Counted from the stretch's first letter, positions 1 to 10,200 are shown. The stretch is 64,000 nucleotides of DNA from Sepioteuthis lessoniana (GCA_963585895.1 OY757912.1:83688131-83752130); one strand, 5' to 3'. Numbers and translations: made by a program. Notes: generated by a model from the letters alone, not told the origin.

Positions 1-18
1 TAAATGTGTCACAAGGCA

Positions 19-106
19 GAATGAATGGGGCACCCAATGAGACTTGAACTCATTTGTGAAGGTATATAACACTAGCTTACTAACCATTACACCACCTGAA
101 GTACCC
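19..106 (-). repeat. tRNA-derived SINE head (family F-like), cut by window edge
   Basis: Read on the minus strand this is tRNA-like. It has an A-box-like TGGTGTAATGG and, about 40 bases later, a B-box-like AGTTCAAGTCT. The same head type occurs at 56858 in a full-length SINE with target-site duplications. The body would run off the left edge, so this is a fragment. A functional tRNA is unlikely because the stem pairings are poor. Confidence 0.55.
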
Positions 107-1585
107 TGCATACTATGGAAGTAATTCAATAAAAAATAAAATCAAGCCTTTGTACAAGCCTTACAGTTTTTTGTTCTTACAATGTTTGTGCATATCTTTT
201 CTTATCTCTAAAAATATAATCTCCTAAACACACTTGTCTAACTTGCTCAGATTGTTATTTGAATTCTTCATATTTAAATTAAGTAGGCTGGGTTTTTATC
301 TTTAAATTAAGTCGACTGGATTTTTTTATCTTTAAATTAAGTAGGCTGGGTTTTTCAACTGGATAGTTGAAAACCAAGATTTTAAAATTTACAAATTAAA
401 ATGTGTTCTCATTTTAAATACAAGATATTCCTTTCTGTTTCAAGAAGTTTTACTGCTGTATTCTTACTGTGAATTAATTCTTATTTTATGGATTACATTT
501 GATGATATTTTTTTAAAAAGCACCATTTCTCAAGGTATGTTATTTTTGTTAATCTTAAAAGGCTGAATACTTTTCAGACATGTCTTGTGTGTATGTGTGT
601 GTGTTCCCTGGCCAAATACATATCAGCACCTGGTGATATGTTCTTAGTTGATCATGTATTCTTCCTTTAATCATACCATGTTACAAAGTGTAAGAGATAT
701 TTCCTTTAAGCATGTTAACTATGACTGTCTTTGAGGAAGTTATGTATCTGTTGACATCAATGAACATTGTCTGTTGATGCATTCATCTGCCAGCTACAAT
801 TTGATGATATCCTTATTTATGTTATATTATGTTCGTTGTACCAAAAGATTCAATATTAAAAAAATAAATTAATAAATAGACAAATAGGAATTTTTTAAAA
901 GTTAGATCATTGGAATTTTGAATACTGTAATTATTCCACATTCTTAGGCCTGAAAATCATGAATGTGTATTATATACAAGAACTAAACATTAACTTTTCA
1001 TCTGACAACATTCAACACCATATTCAGGACAATATGACTGAATGTAAGTTATTTCTATGATCCAGACTAACTAATGTGTAACAAACACTTCTGTTTTATG
1101 CTGCTACAGAAAAATAGTCACTAGAATATATATTTGTTTATATTTTTTTCTCCAAGTATGAGCTTATTTTTGCTACAAGCTTGCTGCATTTTTGAGTGAA
1201 CATCTTCATGTTTGTTCTAAATACAGCATAAAGTTTTTGTTTCAAAACTTTAGTAAACCGTATGAATTTAAATTTTTAGTCTCTTCAAACTAATTAAAAA
1301 GTTGAACAAAAGTTAACTTTAGCTGATACAAATTTTAAAAAGTCAGTGCATATTATATTCAAGATAGTTTTTTTTTCTGAATTTCTTTGCCCAAATTTAG
1401 GGGTGCATGTTATATGTGAGTACATATTATACACAAATAATTACGGATGCAAACACACTATATGAGTTTATTTAAAAAATGTGTACTGAACAATATTGCA
1501 ATGAAATCTTACAGTATTTTAATTATGATCTAACCTTATGGTTCAAATGGGATATATATATATATATATATATATATGATGTCTA
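107..1585. other. AT-rich intergenic DNA without a recognisable gene
   Basis: No coding potential, RNA gene or known element was recognised. It holds a three-unit tandem repeat at about 274-356 (unit about 34 bases, containing AAATTAAGTAGGCTGG), a short TG-rich run near 585-602 and a TA microsatellite at 1553-1577. Confidence 0.6.
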
Positions 1586-1598
1586 CTATGATAAAACA

Positions 1599-2222
1599 TT
1601 ACCCAGTCAGCTGGGGCTGTAGAATATGCTGACTGCACCTCAGCAGAGGGGTAAACCCCCTCCCCCAACAAGTGTCCTGTATATGACACTAAACAATCTG
1701 ATGCTGAGGTTCTAGTAATGCTGGAGCTTTAGGCAATGTAGAGTACCCCTTTATTGCCATCGCTCTCAGGTCCACTCCGGCCTGGAAAGGTAGCACCTGG
1801 TAAGGCATACTTATACTAAACTGAATGGTTTGACTAAACTGAATAGCTTGAAATGTTTTTGACAATTAAACTGTACTTACATTTAAACTGCATGCTTATG
1901 CTAAACTGAATTGTTTGAAATTGAACTGTTTTTGACATTGAAACTGTACTTACACTAAACTGAATTGTGATATATACAACTGTTTTGACATTTTACTGTG
2001 TAAACAAAATCCGTACTCACGTTAAACTGAATTAGCTGAATTAGAACTGTTTGAATAAACTGAATAGTTTGAAATAGAAAATGTTTTTGACAATTAAACT
2101 GTGTACTCATGCTAAACTGAGTTGGTTGAAATAGAACTGATTATTTACATAAAAATGGATTTGGCATTAAATAACCTACAAAGGTTGATATGCCATAAAA
2201 ACCCAACCAACCAACCAACCAT
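1599..2222 (+). repeat. Family A SINE-like element, full length with TSD
   Basis: Complete copy of the commonest repeat in the window. It starts with CCCAGTCAGCTGGGGCTG, which is self-complementary. It then has a conserved domain with a second small hairpin (GCTCCAG/CTGGAGC type), an AT-rich internal array built on ctaaactgaattgtttgaaa-like units of about 60-75 bases, a terminal hairpin (GGCAT...AACCT...AGGTT...ATGCC at 2163-2194) and an (AACC)n tail. A perfect 13-base duplication, CTATGATAAAACA, flanks it at 1586-1598 and 2223-2235, showing retrotransposition. The 5' end is not clearly tRNA-like; no coding capacity was seen. Confidence 0.8.
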
Positions 2223-2384
2223 CTATGATAAAACACCACATTTATTTGTTTATTTTTGTCTATAACATTAAGAGAGACAACTATAAAATGCTAATTGAAG
2301 AGTAGTTTTGTTTTATTTATTTCCAAATGCTTAGGGTGGCTCACCAGGTCATTGATTTATAGACTGATTGCTTGATTGATTTTA

Positions 2385-3007
2385 ATTGTATGTCAACCAG
2401 TTCAGGGTTATTTTACGCCTAGAGGTTAGGGAATTGCATTCATTATACAGTTTTATGAACTTTTTTGTATAGTTGTTTCTTAGTATTTTTGGACACAGTC
2501 ATATGATATCAAGTACTCCTATCTAATACAAATAATTTGCACACAGTTGTATGGTTTAAAGCATTCTTATCTAGTACTAATTAGATTATGGTTTCAATTA
2601 ATTATTCCTATCCAATAATAGTTATTTATTTGCATACAGTTATATCATTTCAAGTAACTAATAATAATCCTTAATAAATAATTATAGCTTCAAGTATCTA
2701 TCCTTAATACAAATAATTTACAGCTATATATATAATATTCCTATTAAATGCAAATAATTTTTAAAAAGATCTATTCAACCCATTTAATAGACCTGGACAG
2801 GAACTGACACTCTGGATCAGAATGGATCTGGGAGTAATGGCAATGAAGGGGTACTCCACACTCCCCAAATTGCCAGAATTGAAACCTTACCACCAGATGC
2901 AGTTTAGTGTCATATCCAGAACACCCCTTTTTTTGGAGGTGGAGAGATCTTATCCCTCTGCAGAGGATACAGTTGGTATATTGAAAGCCCTGTCAGTAGA
3001 GCTACAG
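2385..3007 (-). repeat. Family A SINE-like element, degraded, minus orientation
   Basis: The right part (2770-3007) matches the family A 5' domain in reverse, including the reverse complement of the 'ATGACACTAAAC' block. The middle consists of degraded internal units. The remnant tail hairpin is at about 2389-2419, where AACC/GGTT pairing is kept although the surrounding sequence has drifted. No clear target-site duplication was found. Confidence 0.6.
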
Positions 3008-4472
3008 AGTCATTCTTTTAATCAAACCAGTTCTTACTTTCTGTAAATAAAACTAGTTCAAGTACATCATCTTCCTTACTCATGAAACCTAACTTCATAA
3101 GACTATTTTCTTGTTATCTAAACTGAAAATTCATTTCAAGGGTAAAATCTGTGGACATGGATAACCTTAAAAGATATATAACAGCACAACTTTACACTAC
3201 ATCAAAAAAGGAATTTTGGAGTTGCGAATGAAAAACTCAGTGGAATAAGTGTGTTGAATGCCAAAGAGAGGGATAGTTTTGAAGAAAATTTGTTTCATTC
3301 TGAGTTCATTTGTCTTCATAGATACCATTTCCGTTTCAATACTTTTTAAATACACCTCATATTTTAGGTTTTAATGAAATTCTATTATTATTATTATTGT
3401 GTTTGATGCTACTGCTAAAATCAATCAGTAGCTGTATCAAAACAAGTGATTTTCTTGTAGTGTAAATCTTCTAGAAGGATTGTTCAAGCAGATCTCCTCC
3501 TCCTCCTCCTCCTCCTCCTCCACCTCTTCTTCTTCTTCTTCATGCTGTTGCTGCTAATACTGTCACTGTTATAAATATAATTAATGTGTAGCTGAGTGTG
3601 TAATTATTTAGATAAATTCTTTCCTATTGCAACTAGTGACTTCTTGTGCAAATCTTCTAAGTAGTACACAGACCTTTACAAATATAAAATTTAAGTATTC
3701 AGTTGGTTGATGATAATTGAACTTATTTAATAATTTTCTGCTTAAGTTCAGGTTTAGTTTGAATTGTAAATGTTCATTATGAAGTTGCAAAGTGGGAAAA
3801 TATGTTTGTGATATACAGAAATGACATGCTATCAAACTGGTGGAAAATTGAGCTAATTTTTGGTTAGGCTGCAGGTGTTGATGACATATAGATTATTATT
3901 GGAAATAGATGAGGCTGTTTGTATTTCACTAACGCTCTTGCAAAAGGCAAGAATCCATCTTTTCTCCTTCCTCTCATCACAGCTATTGGTACATAGTCAA
4001 GCTGATTGGGCTTTCTAGCCTTATAGGTTGGAAAATTAATAAAAGGGAAGGAAAAACACAAAACTAGGAGGTGTGAGGCAAGCAATTCTCACTCTATAAA
4101 AATATACTTGCTCTGAAACTGCCCTACTATTACTGACATGGTCCAGTTGTTTACAGAAGTCTCCGCTACCACCACAATGGTTAGGATGGTTGGAGCCATT
4201 GTATTTGTGGGTTATTTGCTTTAGCTCTAAAAAGTGATTTCAAAATTATCCGTAACCCTTTGGCTTGGACTTAAAATGAATAATTATATAAAGAGGGTGC
4301 TGTCAAAAAATACTGTTATGATCTCCAAGTACCATAATCTTGCATTTGCTTATATAGGAACTTGTAAAGGATATATATATATATGTTTACATTTTTCTTC
4401 AAATTGTACAAGAACTCATAGTAATATTGACTTTTAAGTTGGTTTTCTCTATCAGGTTTCACAGATCTAAAT
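3008..4472. other. Intergenic DNA, no gene seen
   Basis: Contains a CTC/CTT trinucleotide microsatellite at about 3495-3541. Nothing else was recognised; short ORFs here have no family resemblance and unremarkable composition. Confidence 0.5.
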
Positions 4473-4482
4473 ATATACTTGT

Positions 4483-5131
4483 AAAACTCCATTCAACTGG
4501 AGCTATAGAATATACTGACAATAGAGGGATAAGACCCCTCAATGAGTGTCTTGGATATGACACTAAAAAATCTGATGGTGAGGCTCCAGTAATGCTGGAG
4601 CTTTGGGGAATGTGGAGTACCCCTTCATTGCCACTGCTCCCAGGTTCACTCTGACCCAGAGTGGTAGCACCTGATAGGATCCTATCTATGGATCAAATAA
4701 AACTGTTTGATTGCCCAGTTGGCTGGGGTTGTAGAATACACTGACTGCATTTCTGCAGAGGGATAAGACCTCCCCAATGAGTATCCTGGAGATGCCACTA
4801 AACAATCTGATGGTGAGGCTCCAGTAATGCTAGAGATTCGGGGAATGTGGAGTACCCCTTCCTTGTCATTGCTCCCAGGTCCAATCTGGCCCAGAGTGGT
4901 AGCACCTGAAAGAGTCTTATCTATGAGTCAAATAGAACTGTTTGACATTTAAACTGAGTGCTAACAAATGACATGCCAAATTGAATTGTTTAAAATAGAA
5001 CAGTTTGATCATTTAACTGTGTGTATCTACAAAATGTGTTTACAAATCATATATTTAATTCATATATAAAAACAGGATTTGGCATTAAATAACCAACAAT
5101 GGTTGATATACCATAAAACTAAACCAAACTA
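4483..5131 (+). repeat. Family A dimer (two tandem 5' modules, one tail)
   Basis: Two successive copies of the family A 5' domain begin near 4490 and 4717, the first without its tail. They are followed by a single terminal hairpin at 5081-5112 and an AAACC-type tail. A likely 10-base duplication with one mismatch (ATATACTTGT at 4473-4482, ATAGACTTGT at 5132-5141) encloses both modules, so the dimer probably inserted as one unit. Confidence 0.65.
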
Positions 5132-5529
5132 ATAGACTTGTTAGCCTTATAACTTTGAATAATAAATTTTCCACTTTCATAATGACCAAAATGAGTAACT
5201 GACAAATTTCTTCTTAATATTAAGCATAATATATTTTTTATTTTTATCTTGTTATATACAGTGTTGCGGAGCCGATAAGTATGTCGACCCTGCAAATGAA
5301 TTATGTGAATGAGAACAGCCAAAACAATATGAAGGAACAAAGGTGAGATAACAATAATTACAAGTGACAATTTATTTTGTCGTATTTACAAGCGTATATG
5401 TAAATGTCCATGGCGGTTGTATGTAGTCTTCAGTTAGGATGGGTTATGTCGTTAGCTGGTATAGTAGCGTTGTAGATGTTCGCAGCTGGGCGTTCGACGA
5501 GGGTCGCTGGCATAGGTCGAGTCGTAGAG

Positions 5530-5680
5530 ATACAGCTGGATGTCGGATGTTGGTAATCTGAGGTCGGTCGAGTCGTTGGGTACAGCTGGATGTTTGATGC
5601 TGGTAAGCTGAGGTCGGTTGAGTCGTTGAGTTCAGCTGGACAGTCGTCGCGGGCAGTTGAGGTCGGTCGAGGTTGGTAGA
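5530..5680. repeat. Minisatellite, ~50-base unit, inside copy 1
   Basis: Repeated pattern around ACAGCTGGATG...CTGAGGTCGGT...GAGTCGTTG, about three imperfect units. The corresponding place in copy 2 (about 20570-20730) has a more regular 49-base array of the same motif. Confidence 0.65.
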
Positions 5681-5911
5681 TCGATATCCCCGGTTATGAC
5701 GGTATGTTGTGGTTAACCAAGGATGTATCGATCCGGTTGCTGGCTCGTACAGCAGGTCGTACGTGAGTCAGGTGTTGCAGTGGTAGAACAGTCCGTAACA
5801 GCGAGTCGTTAGGTGGACTGCGTTGTACCTTGCAAGAGCGTTGAGGTCGAGGAAAGGCTAGGGCCTTGCTGGGCCCCCCTAGCCGTGCAGACGTATCGGA
5901 CGGGAGCAAAA

Positions 5912-6345
5912 GCTTTACCGTGTCAAAGCTGTGCGGACGAGCGGACAGGAGCGAAGGCTTTGTCGGGTCAAAGCTGTGCGGATGTGCGGACAAGAGCGAA
6001 GGCTTTGTCGGGTCAAAGCCGTGCAGACGATCGGACGGGAACAAAGGCTTCGTCGGGTCAAAGCCGTGCGGACGAGCGGACGGGAACGAAGGCTTTGTCG
6101 GGTCAAAGCCGTGCGGACGAGCGGACAGGAGCGAAGGCTTTGTCGGGTCAAAGCCGTGCGGACGAGCGGACGGGAACGAAGGCTTTGTCGGGTCAAAGCC
6201 GTGCGGACAGGAGCGAAGGCTTTGTCGGGTCAAAGCCGTGCGGACGAGCGGACGGGAACGAAGGCTTCGTCGGGTCAAAGCCGTGCGGACGATCGGACGG
6301 GAACGAAGGCTTTGTCGGGTCAAAGCCGTGCGGACAGGCCAGAAG
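5912..6345. repeat. Minisatellite, 45-base unit, about ten copies
   Basis: Head-to-tail units of 45 bases containing GGCTTTGTCGGGTCAAAGC, itself partly palindromic (GCTTTG/CAAAGC). Most units are the same length. One near 6200 has lost 8 bases, which shifts the reading frame and argues against protein coding. Several frames on both strands stay open because the unit length is divisible by three. Confidence 0.85.
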
Positions 6346-6724
6346 GCCGAGGCTAAGATGGGCATTATCTTAGCGCTGCGCAGATAGCGAAGCAGTAGCT
6401 AAAGGCTGGACCGTGCCATTAGCGCTGCGCAGCTTATCGGACAATCGGAACCGAGTGAGAGTTAAGACCGGTTGGTCTTAGAATCCGTCTTCGTGTTTGC
6501 CGCCTGGCCGTCTACTTCGACTGGTCATTACTGACCGCCAGAGATGCTCTGACCCGCAGACAGAGACCTCTTATGGTCCTAAAAAGGACCTTTGTGCATA
6601 CCTATGTAGGTGGAAGAAAAGCAGATCTACCACGAGAAGTGGGATCAACGCCGGAAGGTAAGGTGAATGCGACCACACAGAATGCAGGATTCCTCCTTAA
6701 AGAGCTTCGCCAGGAGTGCGCCGA

Positions 6725-7125
6725 GTATTTGTCGCTGCCTCCCACCAGACACGACTTGACACAAGGTCAAAAGCCTGAAGGCCGATTAAAGTGGGGATAA
6801 AGGGGAGGGGAGGTCGGGAACGAATCGAGACTCGAACCCTGCTTGTCAGTGCTGCTCATCGGCTCACTTAGTGCAATGTGAGCCTGATGAGGCAAGCAGT
6901 TTCATGAACCCAAATGTGGGTCTGGGCACATATGCCAGTTTGCGGCTTAAACTAGACGCATGGTCTAGTGCCGTACAAGGGGGACAAAGGAGACAAAAAT
7001 GTAGCTCGCCCACCCGAAGGTAGCCTAGTCAAAAGTAGGTGCCTAATTAAAGGCCCCAAGTCTGCCATTGTTCCTTTTCCAGGGCCACGCTCCGGACCGA
7101 AGTCCAGAACAGGCCCCGGGGCGCT
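6725..7125. repeat. Family J interspersed element inserted in copy 1
   Basis: Flanked by a 17-base duplication with two mismatches (CGCCAGGAGTGCGCCGA at 6708-6724 and the similar sequence at 7126-7142). Copy 2 of the host element has one uninterrupted site instead (around 21825-21840), which proves insertion. A second family J element lies in the opposite orientation at 16604-16928. It carries a strong stem-loop (arms near 6854-6867 and 6878-6891), and further pairing of CTGCTTG with CAAGCAG lies outside it. A B-box-like GGGTTCGAGTCTC is on the minus strand. Confidence 0.75.
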
Positions 7126-7490
7126 CGCCAGGAGCTCGCCGACAAGCGTTGAAAAGGGCTTGCTGATATTACAAAGGTGCTGTGACACACAGCTCCAGCC
7201 GCGTGAATATAAAATTCTTTGATAAAAAATGAGTGTAGCCATAAAGTATTTTTCTAACCTGCTATAGGCTGGTGACGACTATTAGTTCCAGTCTTATCAG
7301 GTTATTTTTGGCCGAAGTGCTTTGTAAATGTTATTAATTTTAATTCATCCTTTTCTTTTAGCTATAACGAGATGTCAAGGTCGTTAGAAAGAAAAAGGGC
7401 TTAGTCAATTCCAGTCGTACTCGGATATAATTGTCCTAAAGCAGGCGTGTAACTTGATATGTTTATGTTTATCGGCAGGTCGCGGCAACA

Positions 7491-7824
7491 GGACATTAAC
7501 AAATTCCATGTATCCTATTATTTTTTTTCCAAAAATATTCATAATATTCTTTTGGAATATTAGTTGCATTTTCTTTTTATTTAATAAAGAGTTTTAAGTT
7601 GTTTGAAGAAATTAAATCAAATATATAAATTATGTTAATACCAGGGTTATGTAAAACAATATCTACTGTTAATAAGAGACATAAATACTATAAATTGTAT
7701 ACACCTTGCATTCCTGAAGGGACAATAATATTATAAAAGTGCCTATATTAAGAATACTAAATATTAAATGTACTAGATTTATTGTTTTAACTTTGTTTCA
7801 ATCTGTCATACTTTTATTTTTCAG
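7491..7824 (+). other. Upstream region / probable last 5'UTR intron of the C45 gene
   Basis: AT-rich, without ORFs. It ends in a pyrimidine-rich acceptor, CTTTTATTTTTCAG, at 7811-7824, so at least its right part is intronic. The upstream non-coding exon and promoter could not be located; they may lie left of the LTR-like element. Confidence 0.4.
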
Positions 7825-7862
7825 AATATAATCTTCAGTTCCAGGGAAAAACAAAAAACAAA
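7825..7862 (+). other. 5'UTR segment of the C45 hydrolase gene
   Basis: Starts directly after the splice acceptor at 7822-7824 and runs to the ATG. The start context, AAAACAAAATGG, has A at -3 and G at +4, favourable for initiation. An alternative acceptor, TTCCAG, lies at about 7839-7844. Confidence 0.5.
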
Positions 7863-9062
7863 ATGGAGGTAAAATTTTCCAATGAAAATGCTAGTTTTGC
7901 GCAAGATGAATTTGAAAAAGTTCAGATACCCCAACTACCAGTATTCTTTACTTCTGGAACCCATTATGAAGTTGGTTATGCTATTGGAAATCAATTCAGC
8001 AAACAAATCAATACTTTTTGTGCGAATTTTTCCCTCATGAAGACAACCCTTTTATCATATTATGATAGTCCTGAAGGGCGTGGCATATTTGAAGGTTTTC
8101 TCAGAACCTGTTCAGAAGAGTTCCCTCAGTATGTGGAAGAAATCCAGGGTATGTCACATGGATCGGGGATTCCCTTCGAGAAACTTTTCCTGCTCAACTG
8201 TCTTAATGAAATGATAATATTAGGACATGATCCTAAAAAGTTTGAAGATAAAGTGGTTGGTTGCACTGCTGTGTTTATCAACCAGCCAGACCTCAAAATA
8301 TTGGCACACAATGAAGACCACACTCCTCAAATGCAGACATATACTTACATTGTCTCTTGTAAGATTGATGATACAGCAGTGACAAAAAAAGTTATTCAAG
8401 AAAGCAGAGAATACATTACTGCATATTGCTATCCAGGATTTCTTCCTGGAGGTACTTTTGGTTTTAACAACCATGGAATGGCATTTGCTTTTAATTACCT
8501 GTATTCAGCTAGATCTTTTGCAGAATGTGTTCCTCAGCAGTTTAGTAACAGAAGTCTGCTCACTGCATCAAGTGCATCACAAGCAGTGCGAATTTTAGAA
8601 GATAATAAGAAAGGTGTTGCTTCTGGCTCTTGCTGCAACATGGCTTCTACAAAAGATCAAGAAAACATGTGGTCTGTAGAGATTGGACCAAAACGGCTGT
8701 ATTACCTGCATACCATTCCAACCCAGAGAGATCCAGTCAAAGACAGCCACTTCATCCACGTGAATAATTATCAATTTTTGGAAGTGGAAGAAATTGAAGC
8801 AGTCCGTGTGGGAAGTTCTGCAAATCGTTACAAAAGATCATTAGAAATGCTTACCCCAAAAAGCATTAAAGATATTTGCACCATTTTGGGTGATACAGAA
8901 AATAATAAATATCCAATCTTTCGCACACCAAGGTCAACAGATCAATCCCAAACTTTAGTGACTGCAATGTTTAACATTTTGGAAAATAAGATGGATGTTT
9001 ACTTGAAAAATCCAAAGGAAATTAAATCTCCATCATTTTATCTGCCAATGGATATAATTTGA
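7863..9062 (+). CDS. Peptidase C45 / acyltransferase-type Ntn hydrolase (Tan-like)
   Basis: A complete 399-residue protein in one uninterrupted exon, with no signal peptide or membrane segment, so cytosolic. Its layout matches the C45 family (acyl-CoA:6-aminopenicillanate acyltransferase fold). An N-terminal helical part comes first. Then Gly133-Cys134 in VVGCTAVF is the expected self-cleavage site, with Cys134 the nucleophile. N150-E151-D152 (AHNEDH) follows, then GFNNHG at 200-205 with Asn211, the usual active-site loop. In arthropods the family member Tan hydrolyses N-beta-alanyl-dopamine and carcinine. Length and motif order fit a Tan-like enzyme, but the substrate here is an inference; other C45 acyltransferases cannot be excluded. 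The start is chosen for its good context directly after a spliced leader. The stop TGA is followed by a poly(A) signal at 9173-9178. No frameshift or lost motif was seen, so it is probably functional. Confidence 0.88.
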   Translation: MEVKFSNENASFAQDEFEKVQIPQLPVFFTSGTHYEVGYAIGNQFSKQINTFCANFSLMKTTLLSYYDSPEGRGIFEGFLRTCSEEFPQYVEEIQGMSHGSGIPFEKLFLLNCLNEMIILGHDPKKFEDKVVGCTAVFINQPDLKILAHNEDHTPQMQTYTYIVSCKIDDTAVTKKVIQESREYITAYCYPGFLPGGTFGFNNHGMAFAFNYLYSARSFAECVPQQFSNRSLLTASSASQAVRILEDNKKGVASGSCCNMASTKDQENMWSVEIGPKRLYYLHTIPTQRDPVKDSHFIHVNNYQFLEVEEIEAVRVGSSANRYKRSLEMLTPKSIKDICTILGDTENNKYPIFRTPRSTDQSQTLVTAMFNILENKMDVYLKNPKEIKSPSFYLPMDII

Positions 9063-9172
9063 AAGTTGCAGTGTACAAAGAAATTTATTTTTTAGATTCA
9101 AATTGATAGTCTTTTGGATCAAAGTATTCATTAGACAAGACAAGCAATTACTTCTATAAGTTCATTAAAAAA

Positions 9173-9178
9173 AATAAA
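9173..9178 (+). terminator. Poly(A) signal of the C45 gene
   Basis: Canonical AATAAA 111 bases after the stop codon, giving a short 3'UTR. Use of a later site would place the inverted SINE pair at 9525-10200 in the transcript. Confidence 0.6.
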
Positions 9179-9524
9179 GCTCACAAGTCTCTGATTAATA
9201 TTTTGATCCATTGTAAATATATAGCATTGGATAAAAAAAACATGCAGTAAAAAAAATTGAACCATCTTTTAATATTGTTTAAATTTTAATGAAACTTCAG
9301 TGGGTGAGACACACATAAGAAATAGTTATTTTCCTTGATTATTGTTGTCAAAGTTCCCTGAGTAGTAGCAAAGTCATAGTTTTCTAAAAAGAAAATTCTC
9401 AGAAATACAAAAAAATAGGAAATTTCTTAATTTGTTATCCTAATTTGTGATCAGTTTTTTGCTAATGACAAGTAAGTAGTTGCTTTAATTGGAATCATTT
9501 TGAGATGAGGCTTCTTAATCTGAG

Positions 9525-9784
9525 AATTAATTTTTATTTATTGCGGACCTTAGTCCTTATCTTGGTAGTTTTTGTGTTGTTTCTTCTTTCACTACGTTTC
9601 GGCCCAAATTTTACCTCTGGCCTTCTTCAGGTGATTTACCTCGACCTCGGATAGGAATGCTGAGTCTTGTAACCATATCCCCAGCTTGGCCGGCTTGGGT
9701 AGGATTTGAAACCGCTATCTTCTGACAATACTCACCTGGAACCGTAGAGACTCAATGCCTCTATACACTATGCCACGGGCCCTG
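9525..9784 (-). repeat. Family D tRNA-derived SINE, minus orientation
   Basis: Read on the minus strand: a tRNA-like head with A-box-like TAGTGTATAGAGG and B-box-like GGTTTCAAATCCT, then a central domain CACCTGAAGAAGGCCAGAGG...GGGCCGAAACG, then an A-rich tail ending in GCAATAAATAAAA. Nearly the same element lies inverted at 9929-10200. Confidence 0.75.
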
Positions 9785-9928
9785 AAGGGTGATCAAGGAT
9801 GGATTTTTTGGTCTTATAAATCCAATTATTTGTTCTCCTTATCTGGTCTTCCATAGTTGGGTCCGTACCGAATTTTTGTAATTGTCTTTAATTGGAATAA
9901 TTTTGTAATTGTCTTTAATTGGAATTGT
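9785..9928. repeat. Spacer between inverted SINEs with a 27-base tandem duplication
   Basis: Two adjacent copies of a unit containing TTTTGTAATTGTCTTTAATT lie at about 9875-9928. Nothing else was recognised. It would form the loop of the hairpin made by the flanking SINEs. Confidence 0.6.
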
Positions 9929-10200
9929 TTCCAGGTGAGCATTGTCAGAAGATAACGGTTTCAAATCCTACCCAAGCTGGCCAGAAGTTTACTTGGTCAA
10001 AAACGTGGTGCAATAGACAACAACTATGGAAGGCAGTAATTACTGGGGATACGGTTACAAGACTCAGCATTCCTATCCGAGGTCACGGTAAATCACCTGA
10101 AGAAGGCCAGAGGTAAAATTTGGGCCGAAACATAGTGAAAGAAGAAACAACACTAAAACTACCAAGATGAGGACAAAAAGACCGCAATAAATAAAATTTA
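9929..10200 (+). repeat. Family D SINE, plus orientation, 5' truncated, with internal insert
   Basis: Matches the reverse complement of 9525-9784 closely, including the B-box-like part, the CCTGAAGAAGGCCAGAGG domain and the tail. The A-box part is missing. About 60 bases after GGCCAG (near 9983-10040) are extra relative to the other copy. Confidence 0.75.

Larger units (their letters stand above)
5262..7490 (-). mobile_element. GC-rich ~2.2 kb LTR-like element with two internal minisatellites (copy 1)
   Basis: Bounded by TGTTGC...GCAACA short inverted ends. A second copy lies at 20294-22185. On the minus strand an AATAAA signal near 5374 sits about 110 bases before the end, as in the R-U5 part of an LTR, so I infer a solo LTR or non-autonomous LTR element in minus orientation. 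Inside are a degenerate ~50-base array (about 5530-5680) and a ~45-base array (about 5912-6345). A 401-base family J insertion (6725-7125) is present here and absent from copy 2. No convincing target-site duplication was found. Its many long ORFs are frame-independent products of the GC-rich array. Confidence 0.55.

Noticed and set aside
5912..6345. CRISPR-like array
   Set aside because: Repeats are contiguous without unique spacers, and the genome is eukaryotic.
5694..6387. Overlapping long ORFs on both strands (93-223 residues)
   Set aside because: They come from a 45-base GC-rich tandem array whose length is divisible by three, so several frames stay open. An 8-base deletion in one unit breaks any single frame.
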